Of a DNA stretch of 64,000 nt, positions 51,242-63,968 are shown one piece after another. Each line of letters starts with the position of its first letter. Within the stretch, counting starts at the first letter, position 1. Source of the DNA: Apium graveolens (taxonomy: Eukaryota > Streptophyta > Magnoliopsida > Apiales > Apiaceae). A program made the position numbers and the translations under genes. The notes beneath the pieces are model-generated. The model was not told the origin of the DNA, made no database searches, and saw only the letters and a list, made by a program, of their open reading frames with translations. The DNA lies in contig NC_133649.1 in the NCBI RefSeq assembly GCF_009905375.1, positions 232,847,792-232,911,791 of the forward strand, read 5' to 3'.

Positions 51242-54200
51242 TGTTAGTGTTTGTGCCCTAGAGACAACACTATTATGTTTATATTATAAAATATTTGGAT
51301 TATTAATTCTGATTGTATGGATTATTCTTTAGTAATTTATTATATCTTTATTTTCTGTGATAAGATGTTAGATTAATAAATGTCCTTGGAATATGATATG
51401 TAATTTTATATTTCTAAGTACGTGACTTAGAAATGAGATTATGAGAATAGTATCGATATTCCTAAAGATCCCTAGTCGAGTATTATTATTAAGGGACAAT
51501 AATAATGCATTAAGACTAGTGTGAATGTTGACTGATGATCACATCTCATTGATCATAGGTATAGTGATACTAAAGTCAAAACACAAGCACATGTATTATA
51601 TACATGGTGCTGGAAGACCCAATGTGAGATTCTACATGTCTGTTGTGTCATAAGTAATTCTCACAATGATAATGATGTATTGGTCCTTAGACTTGAAATC
51701 ATTATATTTTTATATGAGAATTAATATACTTTGGTTGCATTAAAAGTTACCTTTGACCGGGTGATGATAAAAGTGTATATTGGGTATATTATGAATCATA
51801 TGAGAAATATGAATGATCTAGAAAGGATTTAACCCTCCTATTTTAGGAGTGATATTATTGGCCTCTTGTTTGAGTTAGACTATGAAATACATGGCCATGC
51901 TCAAATGTTGATTTGATGTTATAGTCTACTCATCGATCAAGGAAACCTGGATTAAATTATGAAGAGGATGACACTTAACATGCCTCAAGTTTAATCTATA
52001 ATATATGGTTAAAAGGATTATAGTACATTGTACATTATACACAAAAGGTTTAATCGATCACCGATTTAATTATTATTACTTGGGTAACAATGATGTATTA
52101 CTAGATGCCGCTCATTGTTTATGATTTTAAATTAGATTTAAAATTGTTGCCAACGTAATAATAACCTAAAGGGTCACACTGTTATGACCGGTATTTTCGT
52201 GTAATATTATTTGTGGATTTGGTATAATATTAAAGCCGAATGAAAATATATTCAATGATTGTACATTTGTGTGAGTGAAAATTTATGCATTATAAATTTG
52301 TTGTATGTAGTATATGATTTTTCAAAGTAAAAGTTTATTTATTTCCTTTATTTTTTATTTATAAGAAATATTCTAAGCCTTGGAAAAATTTTCTTTTAAA
52401 AGTTATTTTGTTCACAAATTTTGAGAGTGATTTTATAAAATTTTTAAAACTCTAAGTTATTTTATGGTATAAATTTTGTAATTTTTGAACTTTTATTTTA
52501 TTTTATAAAAATAAATCTTTGAAAATTAGTTACTTAGTAATTATCAAATTACATGGTTACCCTTGCATGCAAATACTCTTCTATTCAACTAAGGGCAAGG
52601 AAGGCATTTCCAACCCCACTCACTTTCATTCTACTAGCCAAATTACCACCTTGTCCTTGCATGCAAATCTACCTAACTATGTTGGAAGGCTACTCTTGTA
52701 AATTCTCATATCAACTCACTTATGGTCAAATCAAAAGCATAAAAACCAAACAAATATGATTATCACTCCACTTTCACTCCACCATTTCCACACCCCCTCC
52801 TTTTTCCCCCTCTCCTCTCGGCTCCTTCCTCTCGGCTTTTTGGCCGAAGCCCTACCCCCTCCCTTTTCTTCATTCTTCATTCTTCATTCAAGCTTCCATC
52901 TCCCATTCAAGTAAATGTTACTTCCTATATCTTGATCATATATAATCCAAAGAAGTTTGAGTAAAAAGTTTAAGTTTTGATATTGCATGGCATAGTTTTA
53001 GTTGGAACTCAAAGTACAATCTTAATTCTTATGGATTTAAGGTTGTATTTGAGAGAACTACAAGGAATGATGAAATGCCAAGTCATGAGAATGAGGCTCT
53101 TGATTTTAAATGGTCATTTCCCTTCCACTTCATTCGGCCATGACCTTGAGGGAGCCGAATGAATGGTTCTTGAGGTTGTTTTGTTGCCTTGTTTCATTTT
53201 TATGTGTTTTTGGTGGTGATAACATGAATTTTGTATCAAAAACTTGATAAAACCCTTTGCATGCTAAGTGATCATTTAGTAATAACTTATGCTAGGCTTG
53301 CATATTGATTTCATGGTAAAATTTATTTGGAAAGCATGTTGTTTTGGTTTATAAGACTCGAAGTCATGCATGCATGTAGATTTCTCTTGGAATTTTGGAA
53401 ATTTTTGATCATTTGGATTGATTTTGTTAGTTAGCCTTAATTTCAGTAGGGATAAGATATTAATCTTGATTAGTGCTCCTTGATATGTGATATTAATTCG
53501 TATATATTTAAAAAAAATTATATAACTTGTCGTTTTCAAAAACTTGATGACTTGTAAATTGTGTAATGTGATTTCCTTTATTTTGCTATGTTGCACCTTA
53601 GGTAAGGATGATCTCCAACAAGATTATTTTGAGTGTAAGGGAGTTAGTTTAGTAGAACACCTTAGTTAAGGTTTGGGTTTGGTTTTTGGTTGTTGTTGGT
53701 TGGGTTTGTTAAGTAAGAACCTTGGTGAAAGGAGAGTCTTAGCTTCTGCAAAAAATCAGTTTGGTACCTGAGGTTTAGAGTGAGTTTTGACCATGTCATT
53801 ATTGTGAACTTTGAGGCCCAAGCCACCAGAAGCTAGCATTTGGAGTATATAAAAGGTTTTAGGTGTTTGTTGGAGGTTTACAAGTCGTTTGGATAGGTGC
53901 ACGAGTGGAATCACAAAATCTGTCCAGCAGGGGACAGTTTTGTTGCAACTTAGAAATAGGATGTTTTGACCATGTCATGGGTAGGCCCTCATTAGGCCCT
54001 GTTGGGCCTTAGTTATAGGGAGTGTCAGAGGAGTTTTTCCAACCATATTTCATAGGATTTTAGTTAGAACCATGTGTCGCAAGTTAGTTCAAGTCAGGGC
54101 ATTTTCTGCCCAGAAAAACAGGGGAACCGTGGACTTTAAGCTTAGGTCCAAGGAGGCCCAAGCTAGGCCCTTAAGCCACATCAAGTTTGGGAGATGCCTT

Positions 54201-56791
54201 ATGGTTAGAAAAGTCTAGTGTAGAAGTTTTGGAGGTAAAATTTTAGTTTAAGAGTGTCTAATGCACTCAAGAAATCATAGATGTCATTCTGAAATTTACT
54301 CCAGTGAGCACTTTCACTTACCACATAGTTTTAGAGCACTTATGAGTGAGACCTAGGTTGACCACTATGGTTTCAAGATAGTATAAATCCATTAGAGTTA
54401 AAGGCCCAAGTGAGGGTCAATAGGTTTTGGATAGTTTAGTAAAGGCACATCGAGTTAGGAAGCCAAAATTTGGAGACTTTGTCTAGTTTAGCGACCAAGT
54501 GACTTAAGTTGTGGGTCGAGATCATCCAAGCCTAGTGTTGCATTATGATGTGTGTGATATTATTTGATATTAAAATATGATATGTGAGTATATGTGGCTA
54601 TGTGGACTATGGTATTTATAAGGTGATTATAAATTGAGTGCATATAGGCCTAAGTGCCATTTGTGTTTAATTTTGGGTTGTAAATAGGTTGAGTTGGTGA
54701 TAATATATTATAATGAGGTTATTATTATTTATGTAGGATCTCGAGACGAGGGTAAACTTGCCATAAAGGTCGAGTAAAGCTTCCAGTTGCTCCTACCAGC
54801 CAGTCCAGACTAGCCTTTCTCAAGGCAAGTGATTCAACCTGTCTTTCGTATTCACTACAAATGTGTAATAATTAGATCATATATATTGATGCGATTATCC
54901 TAAGTTATCTTGATATACTTGAACCAAGCGATTCTTAAATCTATCTTTATATAATATAGAAATGCCATGAACCCTCAAGTACATATTGCAAGTAGATCAA
55001 AGTCATATCACGCTAGTATATCAAAGTAATTGGAATGCCATGATAAAATAAAGATTTGATATAATATTTGATTGATCCTCTTGATTAACATGCTATTGAT
55101 TCCTAAAATATTGACATCTCACCCTGATGCTTGAACCCCAATAGAAACTGTACTTTGATACCTAAAAGCCAGATATTCTTTAAAGTTATTCTTAATTGAT
55201 TGATAACCCTTTTTCTTGTCCTAAAGTTCGACAATCCTGAATTACCTTGAGCTAAAGATCATTTCTTCATACCTTAACACCCCTAGTATTCATGAAGCTT
55301 ATCTTCTTGATGTTCTAGTACTTGTACCTTGTCGAAAACATTTGCTTTAAGCCTAGTTTGGCATTATTCTTTCATATTATCCAATAGCCTTGCTAAATCT
55401 CCTTGTCAAAGTTCTTGTTTATGGAAACCTCACAATTACCCTAATATAGTAAAGTCTAGTGGATCATGGACCTGAGATTTAGTGTCATATTTCCAGTGTT
55501 TCAAGTTGATCTATAATTCCTTGATAAAAATGTTTACTACTTAAGAGATTTTATCATAAATCGGCATCAGTTTTTGAAATAATTAAAATATGGATTTTCA
55601 GTCCCAAAGGGGGATAAATGTTTTCTTTGAATAGTGGATCTGGACTTAGACGCGAGTCCTTTCCACACTTATATTGTAGGCTTAAAAGTTGCCTAGGGAT
55701 CCCATTAATGTTTTAGAACCCAGCGAGGTTCGGGATTACTTCGTGGCTGATCACCGGCTGTAATCCGTAGCGTCATAAAATGATTTTATTTAAGTTATGA
55801 TTTTGAAAATGTTTTGATTCAAGCAAATGATGCCATCACTCAAAGTTTTATCTCTTGTTAACATTGGTTATGCCTTCGCATTGTCATTCTTTTATATATA
55901 TCTCGATTTATGTTTTGTACCATATAGTTTAGCACTTGTTGAGCATTTGGCTCACTCCTTGCTTTACCCTGATATTACAGCTAGCAGCTATGGTTAGATT
56001 CAAGCAGACAGCACGTAAGACCTGTGACGCCGATGCGTATGTCCGAGCTCAGGTAGAATAAGAGATAGTTTTGTGTGAGGACTCGATATTAAAATTAGTT
56101 GTAATAGATGGTAGTGTTGGGCTGTTCCAAACCCTAAACTATAAGATCTTGGATTCAGTTATGTTTACTTTCTTTTAAATATTGTAATAGTTATATTTAT
56201 TTTGTTTGTTAAGTTGGGAGTGTAACACGCACAAAGAATGATTGGAGGATTATTTAATTTAAATTCATATTTAAATTAAATGTAAGTAATTTGAATTATT
56301 TGTTATTAATTAAGTTTGACTTAATTAATTAAATAAATAGGAAATTCGAATTTAATATTAAATCCGAAATTAAGTTATTGGATGATTAAGTGAGACTTAA
56401 AAGTTTAGGGTTTGAGGCCCAATAGCTCTTGCCTATATAATATCTTTTTCTAATAGAATTAGGGTTACACATTTTATTTGATAAAACATAAACCCTAGTA
56501 ACTTGAAGAGAGATAGAGAGAGCAAGAAGGCGGCCTCAAGAACGTGCTAGTACACACCCATCCTCCGGGCGATCATTCGTGTCGATACCTTCAAGGCGTA
56601 GATCGTTCCAGCGACGGGCTACGTGGTGATCATTCAAGATCTCCATCTTTCCATTAATGTAAAGCTTCTTAAGGTAAACATACTAAACTACCAATTAAAT
56701 ATTATTTTTCGCATGGATCCTGCGGAGGGTTTCGTTATTTTAAGATTTAAATTTACGTTTTCGTTGCGTTTATGTGCTAAAAAACCCTTCA
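51242..56791 (+). repeat. 5' LTR of element F, interrupted by H
   Basis: About 1,497 bp once H and one duplicate are removed: 51242-52179 and 56233-56791. Ends CTAAAAAACCCTTCA. TATA box TATATAA at 56434-56440. Near 56252-56281 an AT-rich inverted repeat (ATTTAATTTAAAT, ATTTAAATTAAAT). The end resembles solo LTR G (CGCATGGATCCTGCGGAGGG), so F and G are related. Confidence 0.85.
52180..56227 (+). mobile_element. H: probable 4-kb solo LTR
   Basis: Begins TGTTATGACC and ends GGGAGTGTAACA. Flanks are CACAC (52175-52179) and CGCAC (56228-56232), a 5-bp duplication with one change. It has no RT, integrase or gag homology on either strand; short frames in it are chance. Length, ends and internal CT-rich/TTTGGCCGAAG section (52770-52870) fit a long-LTR gypsy family. 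A CCTTGCATGCAAAT word occurs twice (52560 and 52655). Most likely left by LTR-LTR recombination. A non-autonomous element is the alternative. Confidence 0.65.
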
Positions 56792-56792
56792 A

Positions 56793-56804
56793 TGGCATCA
56801 GAGC
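56793..56804 (+). other. Primer binding site of element F
   Basis: TGGCATCAGAGC, one base after the LTR; a one-base variant of the Met tRNA complement found in the other elements. Confidence 0.85.
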
Positions 56805-58626
56805 TACTTGCGAAAAGTTTTTAATTCATTTATGTGTTTAACCGTTTTCGATATATGAGCATGTACGTGATTCGCCATGATTTGATGTTGATATAATATG
56901 CTTGTATATGTATGATTTTGAATATATGATATTCATGTGAGTTGTATAATCATAAGATGATTATGTAATCTGTATATATACTGATATATACATGATTTAT
57001 GTTTGTTCTAATTATGAGAATTATATTAGATACGGATTCTGAATTGGCTGTTGCAGAATTGTAAATGAGCGTCTGAACAAAACTGATAGCTAAAGCTATC
57101 AACGACTCGTCTGTAAGGCGTTTGACGTCGTTTACTGCCCATTAACAGTGATTCTTGTTTTTCTGATTTGATTCTGATTTTTCTGATTTTTGTCATATTT
57201 TTTTTATGATTAGATCATTGATAATATGATATGTTAAGATCAGATTATATGTTTTAACATGCTTTTATGTGTTGTATGAGCATGGTGGATGGTTATGGCC
57301 TTTCGACCTTAGTGTAATGGTTTTGGTTTTGGTTTTAAATACGACTTGCATGTCGTCAATCTTTGTAATCATAAATCTCGAATGTAACTCGAGTTATTCT
57401 TGTAAGTTCATTAGATTAGTTTTACTTTCAATCATGTAATGTAATTGAAGACTCAAGAAGGCTATCCAATGGAGGTGATACAAAGAAGAAGATGAGACAT
57501 ACAAGGAGTCTAAATAAAGAAGAAGACGAGGCATATAAGAAGTCTAAACAAAGAAGAAGACTTATGTAATAAGTAGTAGTATTTATTTCCATCACCATAT
57601 TAGATTGACCTTGATCTTTATCATGAGCTTGATAAAGATCACATAGGATGGGGCCATAACCAAACACATTTACTTTATTGCACTTTATATATTGATGTAT
57701 GAATGTATGTATAGAATAGTTAATGATGCATGCTTTAATTAGATTAATCATGCATGGATGTATATATTAGATACGTCACCCATGCCATGCCTAAACAAGA
57801 TAAAATCTGTAAGACTCAAGATTTTAAAATTTACAAACGATTATGAGATTCTCGTGTTTATGAAACACGGAATGAAATACGAATCTTCTTTATTTCCGAC
57901 ATGGGGCGATTTTGTCAACAACGGGTTCATAGAACTTGTAAGGTTGTGGGTTTTAAGCGAGACCGATGTGACTCATCCATTACATGGAAATCAAACCATT
58001 GACGAGTATTGATTTGAAGTATTTTATTCAAGGAAAAATTGGGAATCTCTTTATGATGGGATCATGATCGTTATAATACTAACAAAACCCTAATGTTTAT
58101 ATTAAGTTATTTAGATGCCTTCCAATATGTCCAACGCGTTAACCCCTAGATCGATAAGGAGTGGGTTTGCCATAGTGAAGTACTCCCATCTATCGTGGGA
58201 CGGCGTGTTGAAGTATATGATATTTTTAGACCTTTGGGTTTTAACTTAACTAAGTTACCACAATAGGATTGTGAACTTAGAGGCATAGAGTTTGGTGAGA
58301 TTTATTGGATAAATAAGAATAAATGTTATTCCACTAAACTATCCAAGAGTTATATAGTTGATATAATTGACAGATGTTGTCTACCTTATTGAATCATGTT
58401 TTAGGAGTAAAGCCAAAGCTGAACTAAAACATTGTGAAAATTTGGATCTTGGCTCACTAGAAAGTATATAAAAGATACTCTTTCCGAATTAATAATTAGG
58501 GCTATTAATTTGATAAAATAATGGGAGATATATATTTTGAATATATATAAATAATCACTTGAACATAATTTAATAATCCTCTGTAAACTAATTTATCTGA
58601 TGCATTTTAAACATTGTAGATATCAA
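56805..58626 (+). other. Long untranslated leader of element F
   Basis: 1.8 kb between primer site and gag. A roughly 40-bp unit around AAAGAAGAAGA is repeated about three times at 57482-57570. An open frame of 84 codons at 57758-58012 has no recognised homology. Long leaders with short upstream frames are usual in BARE/Angela elements, so I do not call a gene. Confidence 0.7.
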
Positions 58627-59823
58627 ATGGCAATCAATTCAAACAACTTCTCTGTGCGATCAGTCCTTGAGAAAGACAAGCTGACAGGAACAAACTTCCT
58701 TGACTGGAAGAGGAACTTGAGGATTGTCCTCAAACAAGATCACAAGCTCTATGTCATAGATATCCCTCGCCCTGCACCTCTCACTGAAGGAGCATCCCGT
58801 GCTCAACATAATGTTTATCAGAAACATATCGATGATGATACGGATGTTCAATGTCTCATGTTAGCGACCATGAGTGTTGAACTTCAGAAACACCATGAGA
58901 ATATGGATTCTTATGATATGATTGAGCACCTTAAACGTATGTTTGAAGGACAGGCTCGTCAGGAGAGGTTTGATACTTTCAAATTGTTGCATGCATGTAA
59001 GCAGGGAGAACGTGATTCGGTTGAACCGCATGTTCTAAGGATGATTGGGTATATTGAGTACCTTGCCAAGTTGGGTGCCTCGGTTGCTGTGGAGCACCAG
59101 ATTGATCTAATTTTGCAATCTTTAAACAACAGTTATTCTCAATTTGTGATGAATTACAATATGAATGAGATAGATAAGAACCCTACCGAACTGTTGGCTA
59201 TGTTAAAAACTGCTGAGACCAACGTTCAGAAGACATCCCCTGCTCCCATGTTGATGGTGAATAAGGGGAAGGCCAAAGGAAAGGGTAAATGGAAAGGCAA
59301 GAGGAAGATGGGATCTATATCGAATGCCAATCTGAAACCTGATCCGACCAAGGCTTTAAAGCTTAAAGGTGGTGTTCCAAAGGTTGGTGATTGTCATTAT
59401 TGCAAGAAACCAGGTCATTGGAAGAGGAACTATCCTACTTATTTGGAGGATCTGAAGAAGAAGAAGGTTGTTGTTACTGCTTCTAATTTAGGTATTTATG
59501 TTATTAAAGTCAATTTGTCTACTTCTACATCTTGGGTATTAGATACTGGATGTGGTTCTCGCATTTGTATAAATGTGCAGGAACTACAGGGAAGTAGGAC
59601 ATTGGCGAAGGGAGAAGTCGACCTACGAGTTGGCAATGGAGCAAAGGTTGCTGCTTTAGCTGTAGGGACTTATCATTTATCGTTGCCCACTGGGCTTGTT
59701 TTAGAACTAGATAACTGTTTTTACGTGCCTGCGATTTGCAGAAACATTATTTCGGTTTCTTATTTGGACAAGAAAGGTTTTTCGTTTTTGATTCAGAATA
59801 ATAGTTGTTCCTTTTCATTTTAA
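58627..59823 (+). pseudogene. gag and protease of element F
   Basis: ATG at 58627. Gag with KLTGTNFLDWKRNLRIVL and FEGQARQERFDTFKLL, Lys-rich segment, then a zinc knuckle in which the last Cys is Tyr (CHYCKKPGHWKRNY, near 59393), then protease with WVLDTGCGSRIC (59533) and the downstream DNCFYVPAICRNIISVS. A 1-base shift at about 59815 ends the frame at TAA 59821-59823; the next domain continues in the +1 frame. Gag and pol were a single frame in this lineage. Confidence 0.9.
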
Positions 59824-60926
59824 TATTACCTATGGGATTGCACGTTTGTTTAATGGTTTATATGTTCTTGATATAGATACTCCTGTCTATAACATAAATA
59901 ATGATAATAAACGTATTAAGATGAAAGACTCAAATCAAACATACCTTTGGCATTGTCATTTAGGTCACATAAATAAGAAACACATTTCCAAATTACATAA
60001 AGATGGTTACTTGGATAAGTTTGATTTTGAATCATATGAAGAATGCAAATATTGTCTCATTGGAAAAATGGCTAAAGCTCCTTTTACCGGACAAGGTGAA
60101 AGGGCCACCGAACGATTAAGACTTATACATAGTGATGTATGTGGTCCAATGTGTACGATGGCAAGAGGTGGCTTTTACTACTTCATTACTTTTACTGATG
60201 ACTTCAGTAGATATGGATATGTGTATCTTTTGAAGAACAAATCCGATTCTTTTGAAAAGTTCAAAGAATACAAGGATGAAGTGGAAAAGCAAACAGGGGA
60301 AAGTATAAAAGTTCTACGATCAGATCGTGGAGGAGAATACTTAAGCCTCGAGTTTAAAGGTTTCTTGAAGGAGTGTGGTATCGTATCACAACTTACTCCT
60401 CCTGGAATGCCTCAATGGAATGGAGTTTCTGAGAGGAGAAATCGTACCTTGTTGGACATGGCGCGATCGATGATGAGTCTAGCAGATCTTCCAATAAGTT
60501 TTTGGGGTTATGCTCTAGAAACGGCTGCATATACACTAAACCGAGTTCCAACTAAATCGGTTCAAAAGACTTCATATGAGATATGGACTGAGAAACGTCA
60601 CATCATGTCTTTTATGGAAGTATGGGGATGCGAAGCGTTTGTGAAACGCTTGGTGTCTGACAAGCTGGGACCAAAATCGGATAAATGTTATTTTGTTGGA
60701 TATCTGAAGAAACTAAAGGGTATAGTTTCTATAATCCTACCGAGAACAAAGTGTTTGTTGCTCGAACCGCTATATTTCTTGAAAGAGAGTTACTTTCAAA
60801 GAAAATTAGTGGGAGGACTATAGATCTCGATGAAGATCGAGTTGTACAAAATAATATTGAACCAGAGTTGGAAAATGGGCCGAAAGAACATCAAAATGTT
60901 CCTGCTCCGGAAACACAGGTTGTTCG
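59824..60926 (+). pseudogene. Integrase of element F
   Basis: HCHLGHINKKHISKL zinc region, CKYCLIGKMAK, core with LIHSDVCGPM, LRSDRGGEY and WNGVSERRN, all catalytic residues present. A 1-base deletion near 60705 shifts the frame after CYFVGYLK; the continuation (YSFYNPTENKVFVAR) runs in another frame to the solo LTR at 60927. Confidence 0.9.
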
Positions 60927-62651
60927 TGAAAGAGATGTGTCCTAAGTCCAATCATGTATGATAATTTAGGAATAACTTTTATGTAATCTGTTTTGATTTC
61001 ATTGATAAAAGACTTGTTTTGGTTTTATTGCGGGCTTTATCTATTTAAGTGTTTAAATAAGATATACCTTAGTTTAGAGTAAAGACTTTTATGGATTATG
61101 ATGAGATCATAATAATGAGACCTAAAAGATGATAACTCTAAACTTAAATATTTCCTGGTCGTGGGATTACTAACTGGTAATTAGTAATCCGCAAAGATCG
61201 GTACATACTATGCTTGCTTCATTATGAAGGATGTCTGTTCTCATAGACATTTGTGGGGTGACACTATAGCTAGTATGTAGGTACTAATTATAGAATAAGT
61301 TCACTGAACATGACTCACACAGCTGAACAACTGATGGAGTACACTCACGTGTCAGCAGTTGTTCACATAATGATAGTTGTACAAGTATTCTTAGACTTGA
61401 GGTCATCATAGTCATCTTGTGTACACTGAACTATGCTTTGGTTTAGTTCTTAGTCTCCAGGGACAATTATAAGGGCTCTACTGGGTATAGGAATTTGTAC
61501 ACGAAGATAGTGTATGATCAATAAAGGATCTACCCCTTCCAGTGAAGGAAGAGAATGTTTAATGCTGATCCACTTATGCTAGTTCAGGAATCTCTGGCCA
61601 GAGTGAATGAAATTAGAAAGGATTTTCTAATTTACATTAAATAGAACTAAGCATAGTGAATGGGAAGGCAAATGATTAAATAAGATAGGCTTGACACAAG
61701 TTCCATGCCTTGTATTTAATCGTGACATTGCAGGGTAGAAGGAATTGATTGTACGGTAACTACTCACTGAATAGGTTCTTTGTATTCTAAGCAGTGAATT
61801 CGGATTATCCGGATAGTCGCGATATGCTGAGAAGTATCCCTCACGATATAGAATAAATATGATTAATTTATTAATTAATCATATTTAATAAATTAGAGAA
61901 TTTATATAAATAATGATAAAATAGTTTTATTATTATTTATTTCTACTACCGGCTTAATATTGAACCTACAGGGTCACACCATAAAAGAGAATGATTTAAT
62001 GGTGGAGAAATTAATTAAAAATGGCTGGTAATTATTTATTTGTGAAATAAATAATTAATTAGCAGATTTAATAATTGATTAAATGAGATTTAATTAATTC
62101 TTAATATTATTAATTAAGAATTTAATTTTGAAAATTAAATCAAGTGAGAGAATTATTTTTCTAAAGTGTTTAGAAAAGGGATTAATGATTAAAAGGTGTT
62201 TTAATTATTAGTTAATTGGTTAATAAGAATAATCAATTAAAGGGTTAATAATAATAATATTTTATGGAAAATTTTCAGTTGAAAATTTTGTCTATAAATA
62301 TACTATTATAAACCCTATTTGCCTCAACCCAAATAATTAACCCTAATTCTAAAGTAGAACAAGAGGGAGGCAACTAATTCTCTCAACCTCTTCCTCCTCC
62401 ATCACATTGTACTCTTGGTGGATACCGGTGGAGTGCTTCATACTTGAGGAGCAGCTGTTAGGGATTTCCGTTCATCGTTCTTGGATCGCTATTAAAGACC
62501 TCCATCTTTCCATTAACGTAAAGCTTCTTAAGGTAAACATATTGAACTACGAATTTAATATTATTTTTCGCATGGATCCTGCGGAGGGTTTCAGTTTTTT
62601 TTAAGATTTAAATTTACGTTTTTGTTTCATTTATGTGCTAAAAACCCTTCA
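60927..62651 (+). mobile_element. G: solo LTR inserted in pol of element F
   Basis: 1,725 bp, TGAAAGAGAT to AACCCTTCA, with the perfect duplicate GTTCG at 60922-60926 and 62652-62656. The pol frame is continuous across the site once one duplicate and the LTR are discounted. TATA box TATAAATA at 62293-62300. Its 3' part resembles the LTR of F. No internal coding sequence. Confidence 0.9.
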
Positions 62652-63954
62652 GTTCGTAGATCTACTAGGGCTCGTCATGAGCCAGAGAGATATTATGGAT
62701 TTATCTTGACTCAAGATGATGATGGAATGCTCATAGATAATGATGAGCCTCTTACCTACCAAGATGCTATGAACAGTCCAGACTCCGAGAGATGGCTAGA
62801 GGCCATGAAATCTGAAATGGAATCCATGTATCAAAATAAAGTATGGACTTTAGTTAATCCACCTGAAGGGGTAAAACCTATAGGGTGCAAGTGGGTTTTC
62901 AAGAAGAAAACTGACATGGATGGTAAAGTACAGACCTATAAAGCGCGACTGGTGGCAAAAGGTTTCAAACAAGTTCATGGTATAGACTATGATGAGACCT
63001 TTTCACCAGTTGCTATGGTCAAGTCCATCAGGATTTTGCTAGCAATAGCTGCTTACTACGACTATGAGATTTGGCAAATGGATGTCAAAACCGCTTTCTT
63101 AAATGTGAGCCTTGAAGAGGATGTATATATGATACAACCTGAGGGTTTTGTCGATCCCAAGTTTGCTAAGATGGTCTGTAAGTTGCTTCGATCCATTTAT
63201 GGATTGAAGCAAGCCTCAAGGAGATGGAATCGTCATTTTGATGAAATAGTCAAAGAATTTGGCTTTATTCAAAATGAAGATGAACCATATGTTTATAAGA
63301 AGATTAGTGGGAGCCACGTGGCATTCCTAGTACTATATGTAGATGACATATTACTAATAGGGAATGACATACCTTCTCTACAGGCTGTTAAAGACTTGAT
63401 TGGGAAATAGTTTCTCGATGAAGGACTTAGGTGATGCTACCTATATATTAGGGATCAAGATCTATAGAGATAGATCAAGGAAATTAATCGGCCTAAGTCA
63501 GAGTACATATATTGACAAAGTATTGCATCGTTTCGGGATACAAGAGGCAAAAAGAGGATATGTCCCAATGTCTCATGGGATATTGATCTCAAAAGACAAC
63601 TACCCTAAATCATTAGATAATAAGGGCCGTATGAGCAAAGTTCCATATGCTTCGGCAATTGGATCTATAATGTATGCGATGATATGTAATCAACCTGATG
63701 TTTCATATGCCTTAAGCATGACGAGCAGATACCAATCTAATCCTGTCGAGGGTCACTGGACAGCAGTCAAGAATATTCTTAAGTACTTGAAAAGGACTAA
63801 AGATTCATTCTTGGTGTATGGAGGAGATATACATATATGTAAAGTGCATACTGATGATAATGTTGCAGACCCACTGACTAAGGCTTTGTCGCAGCAAAAG
63901 CACAAAGGTCATACTAGTTCCATGGGTATTAGATATCTGGGTGATTGGCTCTAG
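62652..63954 (+). pseudogene. RT of element F, with RNase H deleted
   Basis: Starts RRSTRARHEPERYYGF. RT motifs [34 protein letters not shown] and YVDDILLIGND (63335), then a 1-base shift with TAG at 63408-63410, continuing FSMKDLGDATYILG. At about 63825 VYGGD is followed directly by IHICKVHTDDNVADPLTK, the end of RNase H: the catalytic RNase H core (the GYxDA, TEAEY and CDN motifs) is missing. Stop TAG 63952-63954. Confidence 0.9.
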
Positions 63955-63957
63955 TGC

Positions 63958-63967
63958 AAGTGGGAGA
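63958..63967 (+). other. Polypurine tract of element F
   Basis: AAGTGGGAGA immediately before the 3' LTR. Confidence 0.8.
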
Positions 63968-63968
63968 T

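Noticed and set aside
52519..53162. Possible host gene 5' end (CT-rich leader, short frames)
   Set aside because: The whole stretch lies within unit H, which has LTR ends and a flanking duplicate; no exon-like homology follows.
57758..58012. 84-codon frame in the leader of element F
   Set aside because: No recognised domain and no second copy in the window to test conservation. Short frames are common in long BARE-type leaders.
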